Below are positions 1-11,819 of a DNA stretch of 64,000 nucleotides, piece after piece. Where the stretch lies: contig NZ_JANUGQ010000002.1 in NCBI RefSeq assembly GCF_024756275.1, positions 124,001-188,000 of the forward strand, written 5' to 3'. Under the pieces are notes generated by a model, which saw only the letters and a program-made list of their open reading frames with translations, made no database searches and was not told where the DNA came from. This DNA is from Streptomyces pyxinae. GTDB taxonomy: Bacteria; Actinomycetota; Actinomycetes; Streptomycetales; Streptomycetaceae. How positions within the stretch are numbered: position 1 is the first letter of the stretch; every line of letters starts with the position of its first letter. Position numbers and translations under genes: made by a program.

Positions 1-2
1 AC

Positions 3-107
3 GTCAGCGCCATGCAGGTGGCGTTCCTGGCCGGGGCCGCGGTGACTCTGCTGGCCTTCCTGGTCGCCGTCAGCCGGGTGCCCGATCTGCGGCTGTCGGA
101 CGAGTGA
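3..107 (+). CDS. C-terminal end of a membrane protein, probably a transporter (partial)
   Basis: The reading frame is open from the left edge and stops at TGA 105-107, giving the last 34 residues of a protein. The tail is one hydrophobic helix (AFLAGAAVTLLAFLVAV) followed by a short polar end (SRVPDLRLSDE). A terminal helix and short charged tail is what the end of a major-facilitator transporter looks like, but no diagnostic motif falls inside the window. A strong hairpin starts 29 nt after the stop. Confidence 0.5.
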   Translation, partial: VSAMQVAFLAGAAVTLLAFLVAVSRVPDLRLSDE

Positions 108-135
108 GCGGCCGCTGACGAGGAAGGGGAACGGC

Positions 136-167
136 AGGGGGCGGGGTCCTGATGGACCCCGCCCCCT
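136..167. terminator. Strong hairpin terminator between convergent genes
   Basis: A perfect 14-bp stem (AGGGGGCGGGGTCC and its complement) with the loop TGAT lies between the transporter tail on the plus strand and the DUF3072 gene on the minus strand. It can end transcription from both sides. The rest of 108-379 is GC-rich and contains a (GGGGGC)n-like tract near 305-335; I see no gene there. Confidence 0.8.
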
Positions 168-379
168 CGTCCGGTGTCCCCTCCGTGAGCGGCCCCGGCC
201 TCCGACCCTCCCGGCCGGGTCGGGACCGCGCGGCCGGGAGGGTCGATCTTCCCCGCACCTCCGGCAGAGGCCCGGGGGGCCCGGCACCGGAGGCGTTCCC
301 CGGCAGGGGCGGGGGCGGGGGCGGGGGCAGGGGCAGGGCTCGGGTCGGTCCGGGCTCGGGTCCGGCACCGGGCCGGGAT

Positions 380-724
380 TCACCGCGTCCCGGCGCCGCC
401 GTTCTCCGGCGTGTCCGCGCCGGACCCACCGGTGCGGGGCGAGGCCCCCTGCAGACGGTCGATCATGCGGGACGCCTCGGCCTTGGTGAGCGTCTCGGGG
501 ACATCCTCGCCCGCCTCGCGGGCCAGGGTGCGCAGATAGCTCAGCTGGGGGCCGGTGGCGGGCTCGTCGCCGGTCACCCACTCCTCGACGTCCTTGCGGG
601 GATTCTCCCCGGCCCCGCCGTTCGCTCCGCCGGCGTCCCTCGTTCCGCCCGCGTCGTTCGTGCTGCCCGGGCCGTTCGGGCCGTCCGTGTTGTGCGTATC
701 GCTCATGTCACTCATGTCACTCAT
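380..724 (-). CDS. DUF3072 family small protein
   Basis: Encodes 114 residues. The central part reads WVTGDEPATGPQLSYLRTLA followed by EAGEDVPETLTKAEASRMID, which is the DUF3072 signature found in many actinobacteria; its function is unknown. Both ends are low-complexity Gly/Asn/Thr/Asp-rich linkers, so only about 45 residues form the conserved domain. The N-terminus repeats Met-Ser-Asp three times (a 9-bp direct repeat at the DNA level), so the true start could be any of three ATGs; none has a strong ribosome binding site. No operon partner is evident. Confidence 0.8.
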   Translation of the reverse strand: MSDMSDMSDTHNTDGPNGPGSTNDAGGTRDAGGANGGAGENPRKDVEEWVTGDEPATGPQLSYLRTLAREAGEDVPETLTKAEASRMIDRLQGASPRTGGSGADTPENGGAGTR

Positions 725-1058
725 GGGGACCGATTACCCCGCATCGCCCGGAGGACCCCCACCCCGCCGAGCCCGGAACCGGCCCCCGGGACGGCTCTCC
801 GAACCGGTCCCCGGGACGGCTCTCCGAACCGGCCCCTCGAATGGCCCCGGGACGACTTTGACGGCACTCCATTGGTATGGACATGACCAACGGTCGCGGC
901 TAGCCTCGAACTTGGTCTAGACCGCAGCGGCGGGCGTACGCCCTCCGGACCCCCATGCCCTGCCATCCCCCCCCCCCCCCGCCGCTCCGCCCGGCAGGCG
1001 CTCCGGAGGGCTCCGCGTCCGCGAGACATCCGGATCCCCAGGACCACGGGAGCGAACC
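725..1058. promoter_or_regulatory. Upstream region of the LPMO gene: repeats, operator, poly-C tract
   Basis: This 334-bp gene-free stretch holds a 25-bp direct repeat (units at 774-798 and 799-823 plus a partial third copy to about 839), a DasR-like operator at 911-926 (listed separately) and an uninterrupted run of 14 C at 967-980. A degenerate second copy of the operator (TGGTATGGACA) lies near 871-881. No coding region is supported. Confidence 0.6.
911..926. promoter_or_regulatory. DasR-like operator (dre) ahead of the LPMO gene
   Basis: The core TGGTCTAGACC is seen here. In streptomycetes the DasR repressor, which senses N-acetylglucosamine phosphates, binds sites around TGGTCTAGACCA, and such elements are typical of chitinase and chitin-binding protein promoters. 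The site is about 135 bp upstream of the LPMO start. Control of that gene by chitin or GlcNAc status is inferred. Confidence 0.75.
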
Positions 1059-1649
1059 ATGCGCAACAAGATCGCGTCGTTACTGCTCGGTCTCGGGCTG
1101 GCCGGCGGCGCCTTCCTCGCCACCACCGGCAGTGCCCAGGGCCACGGGTACACCGACTCGCCCGTCAGCCGCCAGCAGCTCTGCGGCAACGGCACCGTCC
1201 GCGGCTGCGGACAGATCCAGTGGGAGCCGCCCAGCGTGGAGGGCCCCAAGGGCTTCCCCGCTCGCGGCCCCGCCGACGGACACATCTGCTCGGGCGGAAT
1301 CGGCCGATTCTCCGAGCTGGACGACCCGCGCGGCGGGAACTGGCCCGCCGCCACGCTCGTCGCCGGAGAGAGCCACACCTTCGTCTGGCGGATCACCGCC
1401 CGGCACGCCACCACGGACTTCCGGTACTACATCACCCGGGACGGCTATGACCCCACCAAGCCGCTGACCAGGGCCGACCTCGATCCGCAGCCGTTTCTGA
1501 CCGTACCGTTCGGCGGCCGGCTCCCCGGCTCCACGGTCAGCCACTCGGGCACCCTGCCGCAGAAGTCCGGCCGGCACCTCATTCTCGGCGTCTGGACCGT
1601 CGCCGACACCGGAAACGCCTTCTACGCCTGCTCCGACGTGCGGTTCTGA
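1059..1649 (+). CDS. AA10 lytic polysaccharide monooxygenase (chitin-active type)
   Basis: Encodes 196 residues: a signal peptide (about 1-28) ending SAQG, then the mature protein starting HGY. The N-terminal His29 and His116 (in TARHATTDF) form the copper-binding histidine brace of AA10 enzymes, and the Phe in GNAFYAC fits the axial position. The length fits a single-domain AA10 enzyme with no extra carbohydrate-binding module. Such secreted enzymes oxidatively cleave crystalline chitin (sometimes cellulose) and help chitinases. The GH18 chitinase gene 480 bp downstream and the DasR-like operator upstream support chitin as substrate. Codon 8 is TTA (1080-1082), a rare leucine codon read by the bldA tRNA in streptomycetes, so translation may be tied to development. 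Confidence 0.92.
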   Translation: MRNKIASLLLGLGLAGGAFLATTGSAQGHGYTDSPVSRQQLCGNGTVRGCGQIQWEPPSVEGPKGFPARGPADGHICSGGIGRFSELDDPRGGNWPAATLVAGESHTFVWRITARHATTDFRYYITRDGYDPTKPLTRADLDPQPFLTVPFGGRLPGSTVSHSGTLPQKSGRHLILGVWTVADTGNAFYACSDVRF

Positions 1650-1650
1650 G

Positions 1651-1672
1651 CTTCCCGGCCCGGGCCGGGAAG
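1651..1672 (+). terminator. Hairpin after the LPMO gene
   Basis: A 9-bp perfect stem (CTTCCCGGC paired with GCCGGGAAG) with a CCGG loop starts one base after the LPMO stop codon. Confidence 0.6.
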
Positions 1673-1745
1673 CCCTGCGGGGCCCGCTGATCCCGGGCCG
1701 TACGCCTGCCGTACGCCTCGCGGGGCCCGCCGGCCGCACGGCAAG

Positions 1746-1777
1746 GGCCCCCTGCCCGGTCGAACGGGCAGGGGGCC
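1746..1777. terminator. Hairpin terminator between LPMO and the antitoxin-like gene
   Basis: A perfect 13-bp stem (GGCCCCCTGCCCG and complement) with a 6-nt loop lies 19 bp beyond the stop of the minus-strand gene. It probably serves the convergent pair. Confidence 0.7.
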
Positions 1778-1796
1778 GGAGCCGGTGGGGCGTGCG

Positions 1797-1988
1797 CTAC
1801 TGGTCCTGCCGACCGCCGCCGTAGGAACGGCGCGCCGCGTCGGCGGCCTTGTCGGTCTGCGCGTCGTACTTGTTCCCGGTGCGCTCGTCCACCAGCTTCT
1901 CGGCGCGCTCCACGCCCTTGTCGGCCTGGTCGGGATGGCCCTTCGCCATCTCCTTGGCCTTGTTCGCCAGGTCGCCCAGCTTGCCCAT
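1797..1988 (-). CDS. Small antitoxin-like protein (Rv0909-type)
   Basis: Encodes 63 residues: MGKLGDLANKAKEMAKGHPD, then a Lys/Asp/Glu-rich amphipathic region with TGNKYDAQTDKAADAAR and a Gly-rich tail. This pattern (GKxDxA, GxxxDEKTGxKYxxxxDKxxD) is common in actinobacterial genomes and is annotated as a putative antitoxin of the Rv0909 family. No toxin gene lies next to it, so antitoxin function is only a family label; a general stress protein is equally possible. The ATG at 1986-1988 is preceded by AGGAGG at good spacing, which favours this start over longer frames. It is transcribed divergently from the chitinase gene. Confidence 0.75.
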   Translation of the reverse strand: MGKLGDLANKAKEMAKGHPDQADKGVERAEKLVDERTGNKYDAQTDKAADAARRSYGGGRQDQ

Positions 1989-2128
1989 GAGAGTCCTCCT
2001 GGGGTTGTACTCGTGCGTCGTACGCCCCTCCTGGTACCCACCCGATCCGCACCGAATCACATCGGTCCGTGAGAACCGGCAGAGCCGCGTCACACCGGTC
2101 CGCGCGACCCGGCAGAAGGGAGTCCGCC

Positions 2129-3265
2129 ATGCCCGGACGGAGAATGGAAGAGACACGTACGCGACGCGGACGGTCCCTGCCGGCCGTCGCCGGCCTGCTG
2201 TTCGCGGCCGCCGTCCAGGTCCTGGTCGGCACCGCCCCGGGCGCGGCCGCCCGCGCGGACACCCCGGCCGGGGCACCCGCCGCCCGCGCGGCCGCCGACG
2301 GCGAGCGCACCGGCTGCGCGCTCCGGCCCCGGCCGCAGGGGAAGGTGCTCCAGGGCTACTGGGAGAACTGGGACGGGGCCGCCAACGGTGTCCATCCGCC
2401 GTTCGGCTGGACACCGGTGACCGACCCCCGGATCCGCGACCACGGCTACAACGTCCTCAACGCGGCCTTCCCGGTCATCCGCTCCGACGGCACGGTGCTC
2501 TGGGAGGACGGCATGGACGCGACCGTCCGGGTGCCCACCCCCGCCGAGATGTGCCAGGCCAAGGAGGCCGGGCTGACCGTGCTGCTCTCCATCGGCGGCG
2601 CGGCGGCCGGCATCGATCTCAGCTCCAGCGCCGTGGCCGACCGGTTCGTCCAGACCGTCGTACCGATCCTCCGGACGTACAACTTCGACGGCATCGACAT
2701 CGACATCGAGACCGGCCTCGTCGGCAGCGGCGACATCAACCGCCTCTCGCCCTCGCAGGCCAATCTGATCCGGATCATCGACGGGGTACTCGCCGCCATG
2801 CCGCCCGGCTTCGGCCTCACCATGGCCCCCGAGACGGCGTATGTCACCGGCGGCAGTGTGGTCTACGGCTCGATCTGGGGCGCCTATCTGCCGATCGTCA
2901 AGAAGTACGCGGACAACGGCCGGCTGTGGTGGCTCAACATGCAGTACTACAACGGCAGCATGTACGGATGCTCCGGCGACTCCTACTCCGCCGGTACGGT
3001 CCGGGGCTTCACCGCCCAGACCGACTGCCTGGACAAGGGACTGGTCGTCCAGGGCACCACGATCCGGGTCCCGCTGGACCGCCAGGTGCCCGGGCTGCCC
3101 GCCCAACCCGGCGCGGGCGGTGGCCATCTGGCGCCCGGCTCGGTGGCGCAGGCGTGGAACACCTACGGCGGCGCGCTGAAGGGCCTGATGACCTGGTCCG
3201 TCAACTGGGACGGCTCGAAGAACTGGAGCTTCGGCGACAACGTCAAGGCCCTCCAGCGCCGTTGA
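2129..3265 (+). CDS. Secreted GH18 chitinase
   Basis: Encodes 378 residues. A long Arg-rich N-terminus with a hydrophobic stretch (LPAVAGLLFAAAVQVLVG) forms the export signal, followed by a single glycoside hydrolase family 18 barrel. The catalytic motif DGIDIDIE is complete, with the acid/base Glu at about residue 194; YWENWD near the barrel start and MTWSVNWD at its end are typical substrate-lining strands. The enzyme should hydrolyse beta-1,4 chitin. No carbohydrate-binding or fibronectin domain is present. The ATG at 2129 has an AAGGGAG ribosome site; upstream in-frame starts lack one. It sits beside the AA10 oxidase gene, but I see no DasR-like site in its own 140-bp upstream region. Confidence 0.92.
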   Translation: MPGRRMEETRTRRGRSLPAVAGLLFAAAVQVLVGTAPGAAARADTPAGAPAARAAADGERTGCALRPRPQGKVLQGYWENWDGAANGVHPPFGWTPVTDPRIRDHGYNVLNAAFPVIRSDGTVLWEDGMDATVRVPTPAEMCQAKEAGLTVLLSIGGAAAGIDLSSSAVADRFVQTVVPILRTYNFDGIDIDIETGLVGSGDINRLSPSQANLIRIIDGVLAAMPPGFGLTMAPETAYVTGGSVVYGSIWGAYLPIVKKYADNGRLWWLNMQYYNGSMYGCSGDSYSAGTVRGFTAQTDCLDKGLVVQGTTIRVPLDRQVPGLPAQPGAGGGHLAPGSVAQAWNTYGGALKGLMTWSVNWDGSKNWSFGDNVKALQRR

Positions 3266-3359
3266 AGCGCCGCCGGCTCCCGCTCCCGGCTCCCGCTCCT
3301 GGCTCCCGGGCCGGGCCCTCGCGCCCGGGGCCGGCCACCGCGCACACCGGTCCCGGCGC

Positions 3360-7342
<3,983 letters not shown>

Positions 7343-7346
<4 letters not shown>

Positions 7347-7759
7347 CGGTGGGTGATGTTGGTCATGTCACGGCCGGCCTGGTAGACCCGGCCGCCGTTG
7401 CTCGCCTCCGCCCGCAGCTCCGTGTGCCGGGTCCCGGATCGGCCCGGCTTCTCCCGTGCGTCGGCGCCGAGTTCGGCCACCAGCTCCGCGAGCGCCCGGG
7501 CCGCGTCGCTGTCCGAGGCCAGCAACTGCCGGAACCGCACCCGCCAGAGCGCCGTGAGGTCCTGTTCGTCCGCCTCGTGCACCCCGCTCAGCAGCAGCTC
7601 GCGGCTCTCCGCCACCTGCGCCCGTGCCTCGGCCGCCTGCCCGGGCCTCCGCCACAACCCGCCCACCAGCACCCGGGCCCGCTCCCAGGTCTCGGTGGCG
7701 AGCGAGCCCACCACCGCGTTCGCCGCCGTCGCCGCCAGCGCTGCCATCTGCTCGTCCAT
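7343..7759 (-). CDS. Small partner protein of the STAND NTPase
   Basis: Encodes 138 residues, starting MDEQMAALAATAANAVVGSL (a predicted helix), then a charged helical region and a C-terminal segment GGRVYQAGRDMTNITHR. A related motif (GGQIMQAAGDMIVVQAG) occurs near the N-terminus of the adjacent NTPase, suggesting a shared interaction element. I do not recognise a characterised family; similar small proteins precede STAND or TPR genes in streptomycetes. The ATG at 7757-7759 follows a GGGGG ribosome site and is preferred to a TTG 21 nt upstream. The stop overlaps the NTPase start by 4 nt. Confidence 0.65.
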
Positions 7760-8105
7760 CCCGGTGCCCCCGTCCGGCAACTGCCCGCCGTACCCGATGT
7801 GTCACCAGTCTGCGCGGAGCACCCGGTCTCCCGGAAGGTTGCCTGGAGACCCCATCCGATCGCCGACCATCCCCTGGTAGGAGAGCGACCGGATGGGGCC
7901 GATTGGCCCCTCTCCGGGAGGGCAGGAGCGTTGGATTCACCCGGAGAGGGAGTCTGAGGGAGTGCGCCGGGAGGGCCGCCGCCCCCGGCTCCCGGGGCGG
8001 GAGCGACGACGGCAGGGGAGCGGCGGCCCCAGGGGGGCCGGTTGTTCCCCGGACACCGACGTCCGGGGAACAACCGGGTTCCTCGCAGGGGTACGCGCAC
8101 CCGAC
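7760..8105. promoter_or_regulatory. Gene-free region with two inverted repeats
   Basis: 346 bp separate the STAND operon from the next minus-strand pair. An 11-bp inverted repeat (CCCTCTCCGGG at 7908-7918, complement at 7940-7950) lies about 150-190 bp upstream of the STAND partner gene and may be an operator or weak terminator. A 17-bp hairpin at 8038-8077 is listed separately. I see no coding region. Confidence 0.45.
8038..8077 (-). terminator. Perfect 17-bp hairpin terminator
   Basis: The stem CCGGTTGTTCCCCGGAC pairs perfectly with its complement around a 6-nt loop (ACCGAC). It lies 28 bp past the stop of the minus-strand gene that ends at 8106 and probably terminates that two-gene transcript. 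Confidence 0.8.
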
Positions 8106-8423
8106 CTACGAGGAGCTTGTGGTGGTACGCCGGTAGACGCGCACGGCGGAGTCGGCCGACGGCTTCGGCGGCTCGGTCCTCGCCGGTTCCGGCTTGCGCC
8201 GGTACGCCCAGATGGAGCCCGCGACGGTGACCGGGGGAAGGTAGTCGAACCAGAGCACCCGCTGTGCCGGGTCCCTGCCGGACGCCATCATGTTGATGAT
8301 GGCGAAGGGCACGTTGTCCACGAAGACCAGATCCCCGACCTTCAGTTGAGCGGGGGAGTACTTGTGGCCGACGGTCCCCTCGGGAGCCCGGGGGGACATG
8401 GTGCCGAAGCTGAGAAAGCTCAC
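8106..8423 (-). CDS. Small hypothetical protein of an XRE-linked pair
   Basis: Encodes 105 residues. The middle reads KYSPAQLKVGDLVFVDNVPF, followed by IINMMASG and a predicted beta-rich stretch ending IWAYRR, with a basic, Pro-rich, Ser-terminated tail. I recognise this only as a small streptomycete family often found beside XRE/DUF397 regulators; its function is not known. The GTG start overlaps the stop of the upstream gene (GTGA), so the two form a coupled operon ended by a strong hairpin. The operon is divergent from the XRE regulator gene, which suggests a regulator-target relation, but this is inference. Confidence 0.6.
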   Translation of the reverse strand: MSFLSFGTMSPRAPEGTVGHKYSPAQLKVGDLVFVDNVPFAIINMMASGRDPAQRVLWFDYLPPVTVAGSIWAYRRKPEPARTEPPKPSADSAVRVYRRTTTSSS

Positions 8424-8737
8424 GGAGCCGCCTCCCGGTCCGCCGCCTCGGCCGCCCGGTCCGCCTCCTCGTGGGTGCAGCGCACCCGCACCCAGCGGGC
8501 GAGGTCGTAGGCGTCACACTGACGCAGCGCGATGGTCACCATGCCGTGCCCGTTCACCACACCGGTGGCCGCCACCGCCGGGTTCTCCAGGCCCATGATC
8601 GCCATGGCCTCTTCGAGCTCCGGAACCGCGTTTCTGGCCAGTATGGCGGCGGCCTCGTCGGGGCTCGTACGGGTGTACTGGGGGTAATCCGTGCACGTCG
8701 TTTCCGGCGGCTCGGGACTGCTCATCTCCGTTGCCAT
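8420..8737 (-). CDS. Small hypothetical protein, first gene of an XRE-linked pair
   Basis: Encodes 105 residues, acidic overall. Features are DYPQYTRTSPDEAAAILARN, then a mixed region (MGLENPAVAATGVVNGHGMV) and an Ala/Glu-rich helix ending AADREAAP. I do not recognise the family. It shares an 81-bp divergent promoter region with the XRE regulator at 8819 and is translationally coupled to the following 105-residue gene. An alternative ATG lies 4 codons in, but its purine-rich sequence is too close to serve it well. Confidence 0.55.
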   Translation of the reverse strand: MATEMSSPEPPETTCTDYPQYTRTSPDEAAAILARNAVPELEEAMAIMGLENPAVAATGVVNGHGMVTIALRQCDAYDLARWVRVRCTHEEADRAAEAADREAAP

Positions 8738-8818
8738 GACCTAACCTTGGCGCACCTGAACACCCGCTGACCAGTAGGTTCAGTCGGACAACGCCTTGTC
8801 TTTTCCGGGGAGTTGAGT

Positions 8819-9634
8819 GTGACATTAAGTGAAGCTTTGGCCGCGAGCGCTTCGGACAACCCACGCGACTTCATGCGGCAGGAACTCATCCGGCGGCGCA
8901 CCCTTGCTGGCTTGAAGCAGGAGGAGCTGGCCAAGAAGATCAATGTCTCACCGGACTACATCTCCAAGTTGGAGCGAGGTGTCCGGCCCATCACGCTGGA
9001 GCTGGCTATCCGGCTCGATGCGGCACTGAACACGGGCGGGACGTTTGTCGGAGCCTTGGGGCTCGCGGAGGCCGATCCGACCAGCCCCGAGTTCTTCGCA
9101 TACGTCAAAGAGATGGAGAAGAGTGCGCGGCGGATTGAAGCCTGGGCTCCGAGCCTGATCCCCGGGCTGCTACAGATCGAGGGTTATGCGTACTCGACCA
9201 TCAGCTCAGTGATGGCGTACGACTCGCAGGAGATGCTTCGGGTCAAGGTGAAGGACCGGCTCGACCGGGCGCAAATTTTCGACTCCGATGAGCCGCCGGA
9301 GTATTGGGCAATTGTGGCCGAGGCGGTTCTTCGTGAACCGCTTCCCGGTGGCATGATGGAGGAGCAGCGTGCTCACCTTGTCGAGCTCATCGAGTCCCGG
9401 CAGATCGTCCTCCAGATTCTTGAGACGAAGATCGGCATGCACGCGCTGCGAACCGGATCGCTCTGGATTATGACCCTGGACGACGGGTTCCAGTTCGCAT
9501 ACACCGAGGGCCCGTACTCCGGAAGCATCATGGATGACGCCAAGCGGCTCGCCGCTTGCCGGAGGTCGTACGATCTTGTCCGAGCCGACGCCCTGTCACC
9601 GGCGGCGTCTCTGGCTCTACTTAAGGAAATCTAG
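8819..9634 (+). CDS. XRE-family regulator with C-terminal DUF5753
   Basis: Encodes 271 residues. Residues about 20-75 form a helix-turn-helix (LIRRRTLAGLKQEELAKKIN, then SPDYISKLERGVRPI). The rest (EAWAPSLIPGLLQIEGYA to the end) is DUF5753, the usual ligand/partner domain of the streptomycete XRE regulators paired with DUF397 proteins. The GTG at 8819 follows GGGGAG at good spacing and is chosen over a TTG two codons earlier. Codon 3 is TTA (8825-8827), so translation should depend on the bldA tRNA. Codon use is noticeably less GC-rich at third positions than in neighbouring genes, which suggests recent acquisition. It forms an operon with the DUF397 gene 16 bp downstream. Confidence 0.88.
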   Translation: MTLSEALAASASDNPRDFMRQELIRRRTLAGLKQEELAKKINVSPDYISKLERGVRPITLELAIRLDAALNTGGTFVGALGLAEADPTSPEFFAYVKEMEKSARRIEAWAPSLIPGLLQIEGYAYSTISSVMAYDSQEMLRVKVKDRLDRAQIFDSDEPPEYWAIVAEAVLREPLPGGMMEEQRAHLVELIESRQIVLQILETKIGMHALRTGSLWIMTLDDGFQFAYTEGPYSGSIMDDAKRLAACRRSYDLVRADALSPAASLALLKEI

Positions 9635-9650
9635 AGGAAGTTGCCGAAAA

Positions 9651-9839
9651 ATGACCAACGAACCAAACTGGCGTACGTCCAGCCATTCCGGTGGTGAAGG
9701 CGGCGAATGTGTCGAGGTCGCGGACAACGGGCCTGTGGTCCGGGTCCGGGACACCAAGGACCGTGCGGCCGGCGAGCTGGCGGTGGCTCCCGCCGCCTGG
9801 TCGGCGTTCGTGGAGGTCACCGGCGGCCGAGCCCGCTAG
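9651..9839 (+). CDS. DUF397 protein, copy 1
   Basis: Encodes 62 residues: NWRTSSHSGGEGGECVEVAD, then VVRVRDTKDR and AAWSAFVEV, the complete DUF397 pattern. DUF397 proteins are small partners of XRE/DUF5753 regulators and, in known streptomycete pairs, modulate the regulator's activity. The gene is 16 bp after the XRE gene and is followed by a strong terminator. Its last 141 bp are nearly identical to a second copy at 15427-15615, part of a 164-bp direct repeat. Confidence 0.88.
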   Translation: MTNEPNWRTSSHSGGEGGECVEVADNGPVVRVRDTKDRAAGELAVAPAAWSAFVEVTGGRAR

Positions 9840-9861
9840 CGTCCAGCCTCTCCCCGGACGG
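9698..9861 (+). repeat. 164-bp direct repeat, left copy
   Basis: This segment covers the C-terminal part of DUF397 copy 1 and 22 bp beyond its stop. It matches 15474-15637 at a constant offset of 5,776 bp with two mismatches that I can see. Upstream of the repeat the two DUF397 genes diverge to roughly 75-80% identity. Confidence 0.9.
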
Positions 9862-10466
9862 ACATCCGGAGATCCGTCGCAACACCGGTCCGGATCCAGG
9901 CAGTCAGTAGATCACGCAGGCGCTCGGCCGGGGCCACCCCGGCCGAGCGCTTTGCCGTCCCGGGCTCGTGGCCTCTTGCGGGACGGGTCAGGGGATGGGC
10001 GTGACTTCGGTCCGGACGCGGTGCAGGAAGTCGCGGACGCGTGGCTCCTTGCGGTCGCCTCAGGTGCTTGAGGTGCCTTTCATAGCCCCCCTGTACATCG
10101 AGCAGTTGTTTCCTACGGGCGCGAAGATCGGATCCGCCACCGGCTTCGTCGTCCGCCACAGTGTCCCGTGTCTTCGTCGTCCCCATCATTCTGCTCGTCG
10201 TGGTGCCCCGGCCCGATGAAGTCGCCCCAGTCGTCCCAGTAGCCTCAGCCCGGCCGCCACAGTTCGAGCTCTGCACAACTCATCCGGGCCCTGTGTGCCG
10301 GGCAGGGCGCCCCACCGACTGGCTTTGTGTCGCTCCGGCAGGGTCCAGCCGGACCTCGCTCGCCATCTCGGATCGGTGCTCCTGGGCTGAACCCCCACTT
10401 CGAGTTCACGTCAGTGGGTACGGTTGCTTGCCGTAGCTGTCCGGATACGAGCGGCGGGGGCTGGCC
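9840..10466. other. Gene-free stretch with a terminator and possible gene debris
   Basis: 627 bp lack a convincing intact gene. A terminator lies at 9920-9953. On the minus strand, 9988-10056 reads in one frame as RKEPRVRDFLHRVRTEVTPI plus P and a stop, with coding-like composition, but a stop codon lies immediately upstream, so it looks like the frameshifted tail of a lost gene. The last 100 bp should hold the promoter of the XRE/TPR regulator; I cannot define it. Confidence 0.4.
9920..9953 (+). terminator. Rho-independent terminator after DUF397 copy 1
   Basis: A perfect 14-bp stem (GCGCTCGGCCGGGG and complement) with the loop CCA is followed directly by TTT. It ends the XRE-DUF397 operon. 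Confidence 0.85.
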
Positions 10467-11783
10467 GTGGCTGGGGGCAGGGAAGTCACCTTCGGCGAGT
10501 TCATCGCCAAGTTACGTGCGCGCAAGGGCTGGTACCAGCGCGATCTCGCTGCTGAGGCGGGCCGGAGCGAGGAGTGGGTGTCCGGGGTCGAGCGGGGGCT
10601 GATCCCCGTCCGGAACGTCGAGATGCTCACCCTGCTCGCACGGGTGCTCGGCACAACCCTGGAGGAGTTGCTGGCCCATCCGCGGCCTGCGCGGGTCGTG
10701 TCCAGTTCGCCTCGACGAAAGGTCAGCTCCGCTAGGCTGACGCCCAGTCCGGCTGCCGAGGAGGATGACGACGAGGTGCGACGCCGTGAACTGCTGGCCG
10801 CCGCTGCCGCCGTCTTCGCTCCGGTCATCGGCGCCCAGCCTGCTGCCGCGAGCCCGGCACCGCTGGCCCCGCTGGAGGACCTGGTGCTCTACGGCACCGC
10901 CGGCATCCCCGGCCGGCGCGAGCCCACCGCGGCCTCGGTCCAATCCTCCGTCCTGGCCGCGCGTCAGAACTTCCGCGCCGCGCGCTACGACGCGCTCGCT
11001 CAGGCCCTTCCGGGATGGATCGCCGCAGCTCAGAGCCTCGGTCCTGTCGAGGAGTCGGCTCGGAACGTGGCCGCGCTCTACAACATCGCGGTCCGGCTGT
11101 GCATCAAGCTCGGCGACAACGGCATGGTCGCGATCACCTCGGACCGGGCGCTGACCGCCGCACGGGCAGGCGGCGACGGCCTGATCATCGCCGAGGCTCA
11201 GCGGATGGTCTCCAGTGCCTGGCGGCGCCAGGGCCACCTGAGCCGGGCCGCCGACATCGCGGTCCGGGCCGCCCACGACCTGCAGCGCGATGCCGGCGTC
11301 CCCGAGTCGGCCCGCTTGGCTGCCCAGGGCGACCTGTTCGCCACGGCGGCCTACACCGCCGCGAAGCTCGGCGACCGCTCGTACGCGCACTCGCTGATCA
11401 CCGAGGCCGCCGACACCGCTCGCGCCGCCGGCCGGGCCTCCGGGCAGGTGGACGGGATCCAGGGAGTGGCCCTGCATCACCTGTCGGTGCACTACGAGCT
11501 CGGCGACTCGGGTCAGGCGATCGAGCTGGCCCGCACCGTCAACCCGGTTGCGCTGCCGACCGTCGAGCGCCAGGCCCGGTTCTTCACCGACGTGGCCCGC
11601 GCGTTTGACCAGTGGGGCAAGCCCGAGCAGGCTTTCCGCGCGCTGCTGGCCGCCGAGCAGGCCGCCCCGCAGGAGATCCGCCGCAGTGCGGTGCGCGAGG
11701 TCGCCACCGACCTGCTCCGCCACGACCGCTCGCTGCCCGGCATCCGCGACTTCGCCGTCCGATCCGGCGTGCAACTCGGCTGA
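10467..11783 (+). CDS. XRE-family regulator with TPR-like C-terminal region
   Basis: Encodes 438 residues. The helix-turn-helix is at about 9-65 (KGWYQRDLAAEAGRSEEWVS, then GVERGLIPVRNVEMLTLLAR). A linker with an Ala-rich hydrophobic stretch follows (RRELLAAAAAVFAPVIG, about residues 106-125). The rest is a helical repeat region, as in TPR regulators that bind peptides or small molecules. Residue 16 is encoded by TTA (10512-10514), a second bldA-dependent regulator in this region. The start is a GTG at 10467 after a G-rich stretch. It lies just upstream of the helix-protein/MurA-like/hydrolase operon, separated by an inverted repeat, so it is a candidate regulator of that operon. Confidence 0.82.
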   Translation: MAGGREVTFGEFIAKLRARKGWYQRDLAAEAGRSEEWVSGVERGLIPVRNVEMLTLLARVLGTTLEELLAHPRPARVVSSSPRRKVSSARLTPSPAAEEDDDEVRRRELLAAAAAVFAPVIGAQPAAASPAPLAPLEDLVLYGTAGIPGRREPTAASVQSSVLAARQNFRAARYDALAQALPGWIAAAQSLGPVEESARNVAALYNIAVRLCIKLGDNGMVAITSDRALTAARAGGDGLIIAEAQRMVSSAWRRQGHLSRAADIAVRAAHDLQRDAGVPESARLAAQGDLFATAAYTAAKLGDRSYAHSLITEAADTARAAGRASGQVDGIQGVALHHLSVHYELGDSGQAIELARTVNPVALPTVERQARFFTDVARAFDQWGKPEQAFRALLAAEQAAPQEIRRSAVREVATDLLRHDRSLPGIRDFAVRSGVQLG

Positions 11784-11819
11784 CCGTAATTCGGTTACGG
11801 GCCCGTAAGCCGATTACGG
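11784..11819. promoter_or_regulatory. Imperfect palindrome after the XRE/TPR gene
   Basis: CCGTAATTCGGTTACGG at 11784-11800 is an imperfect inverted repeat (14 of 17 positions) of 11803-11819, starting immediately after the stop codon. It is unusually AT-rich for this region. It could be a terminator or an operator for the following operon. Confidence 0.45.
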
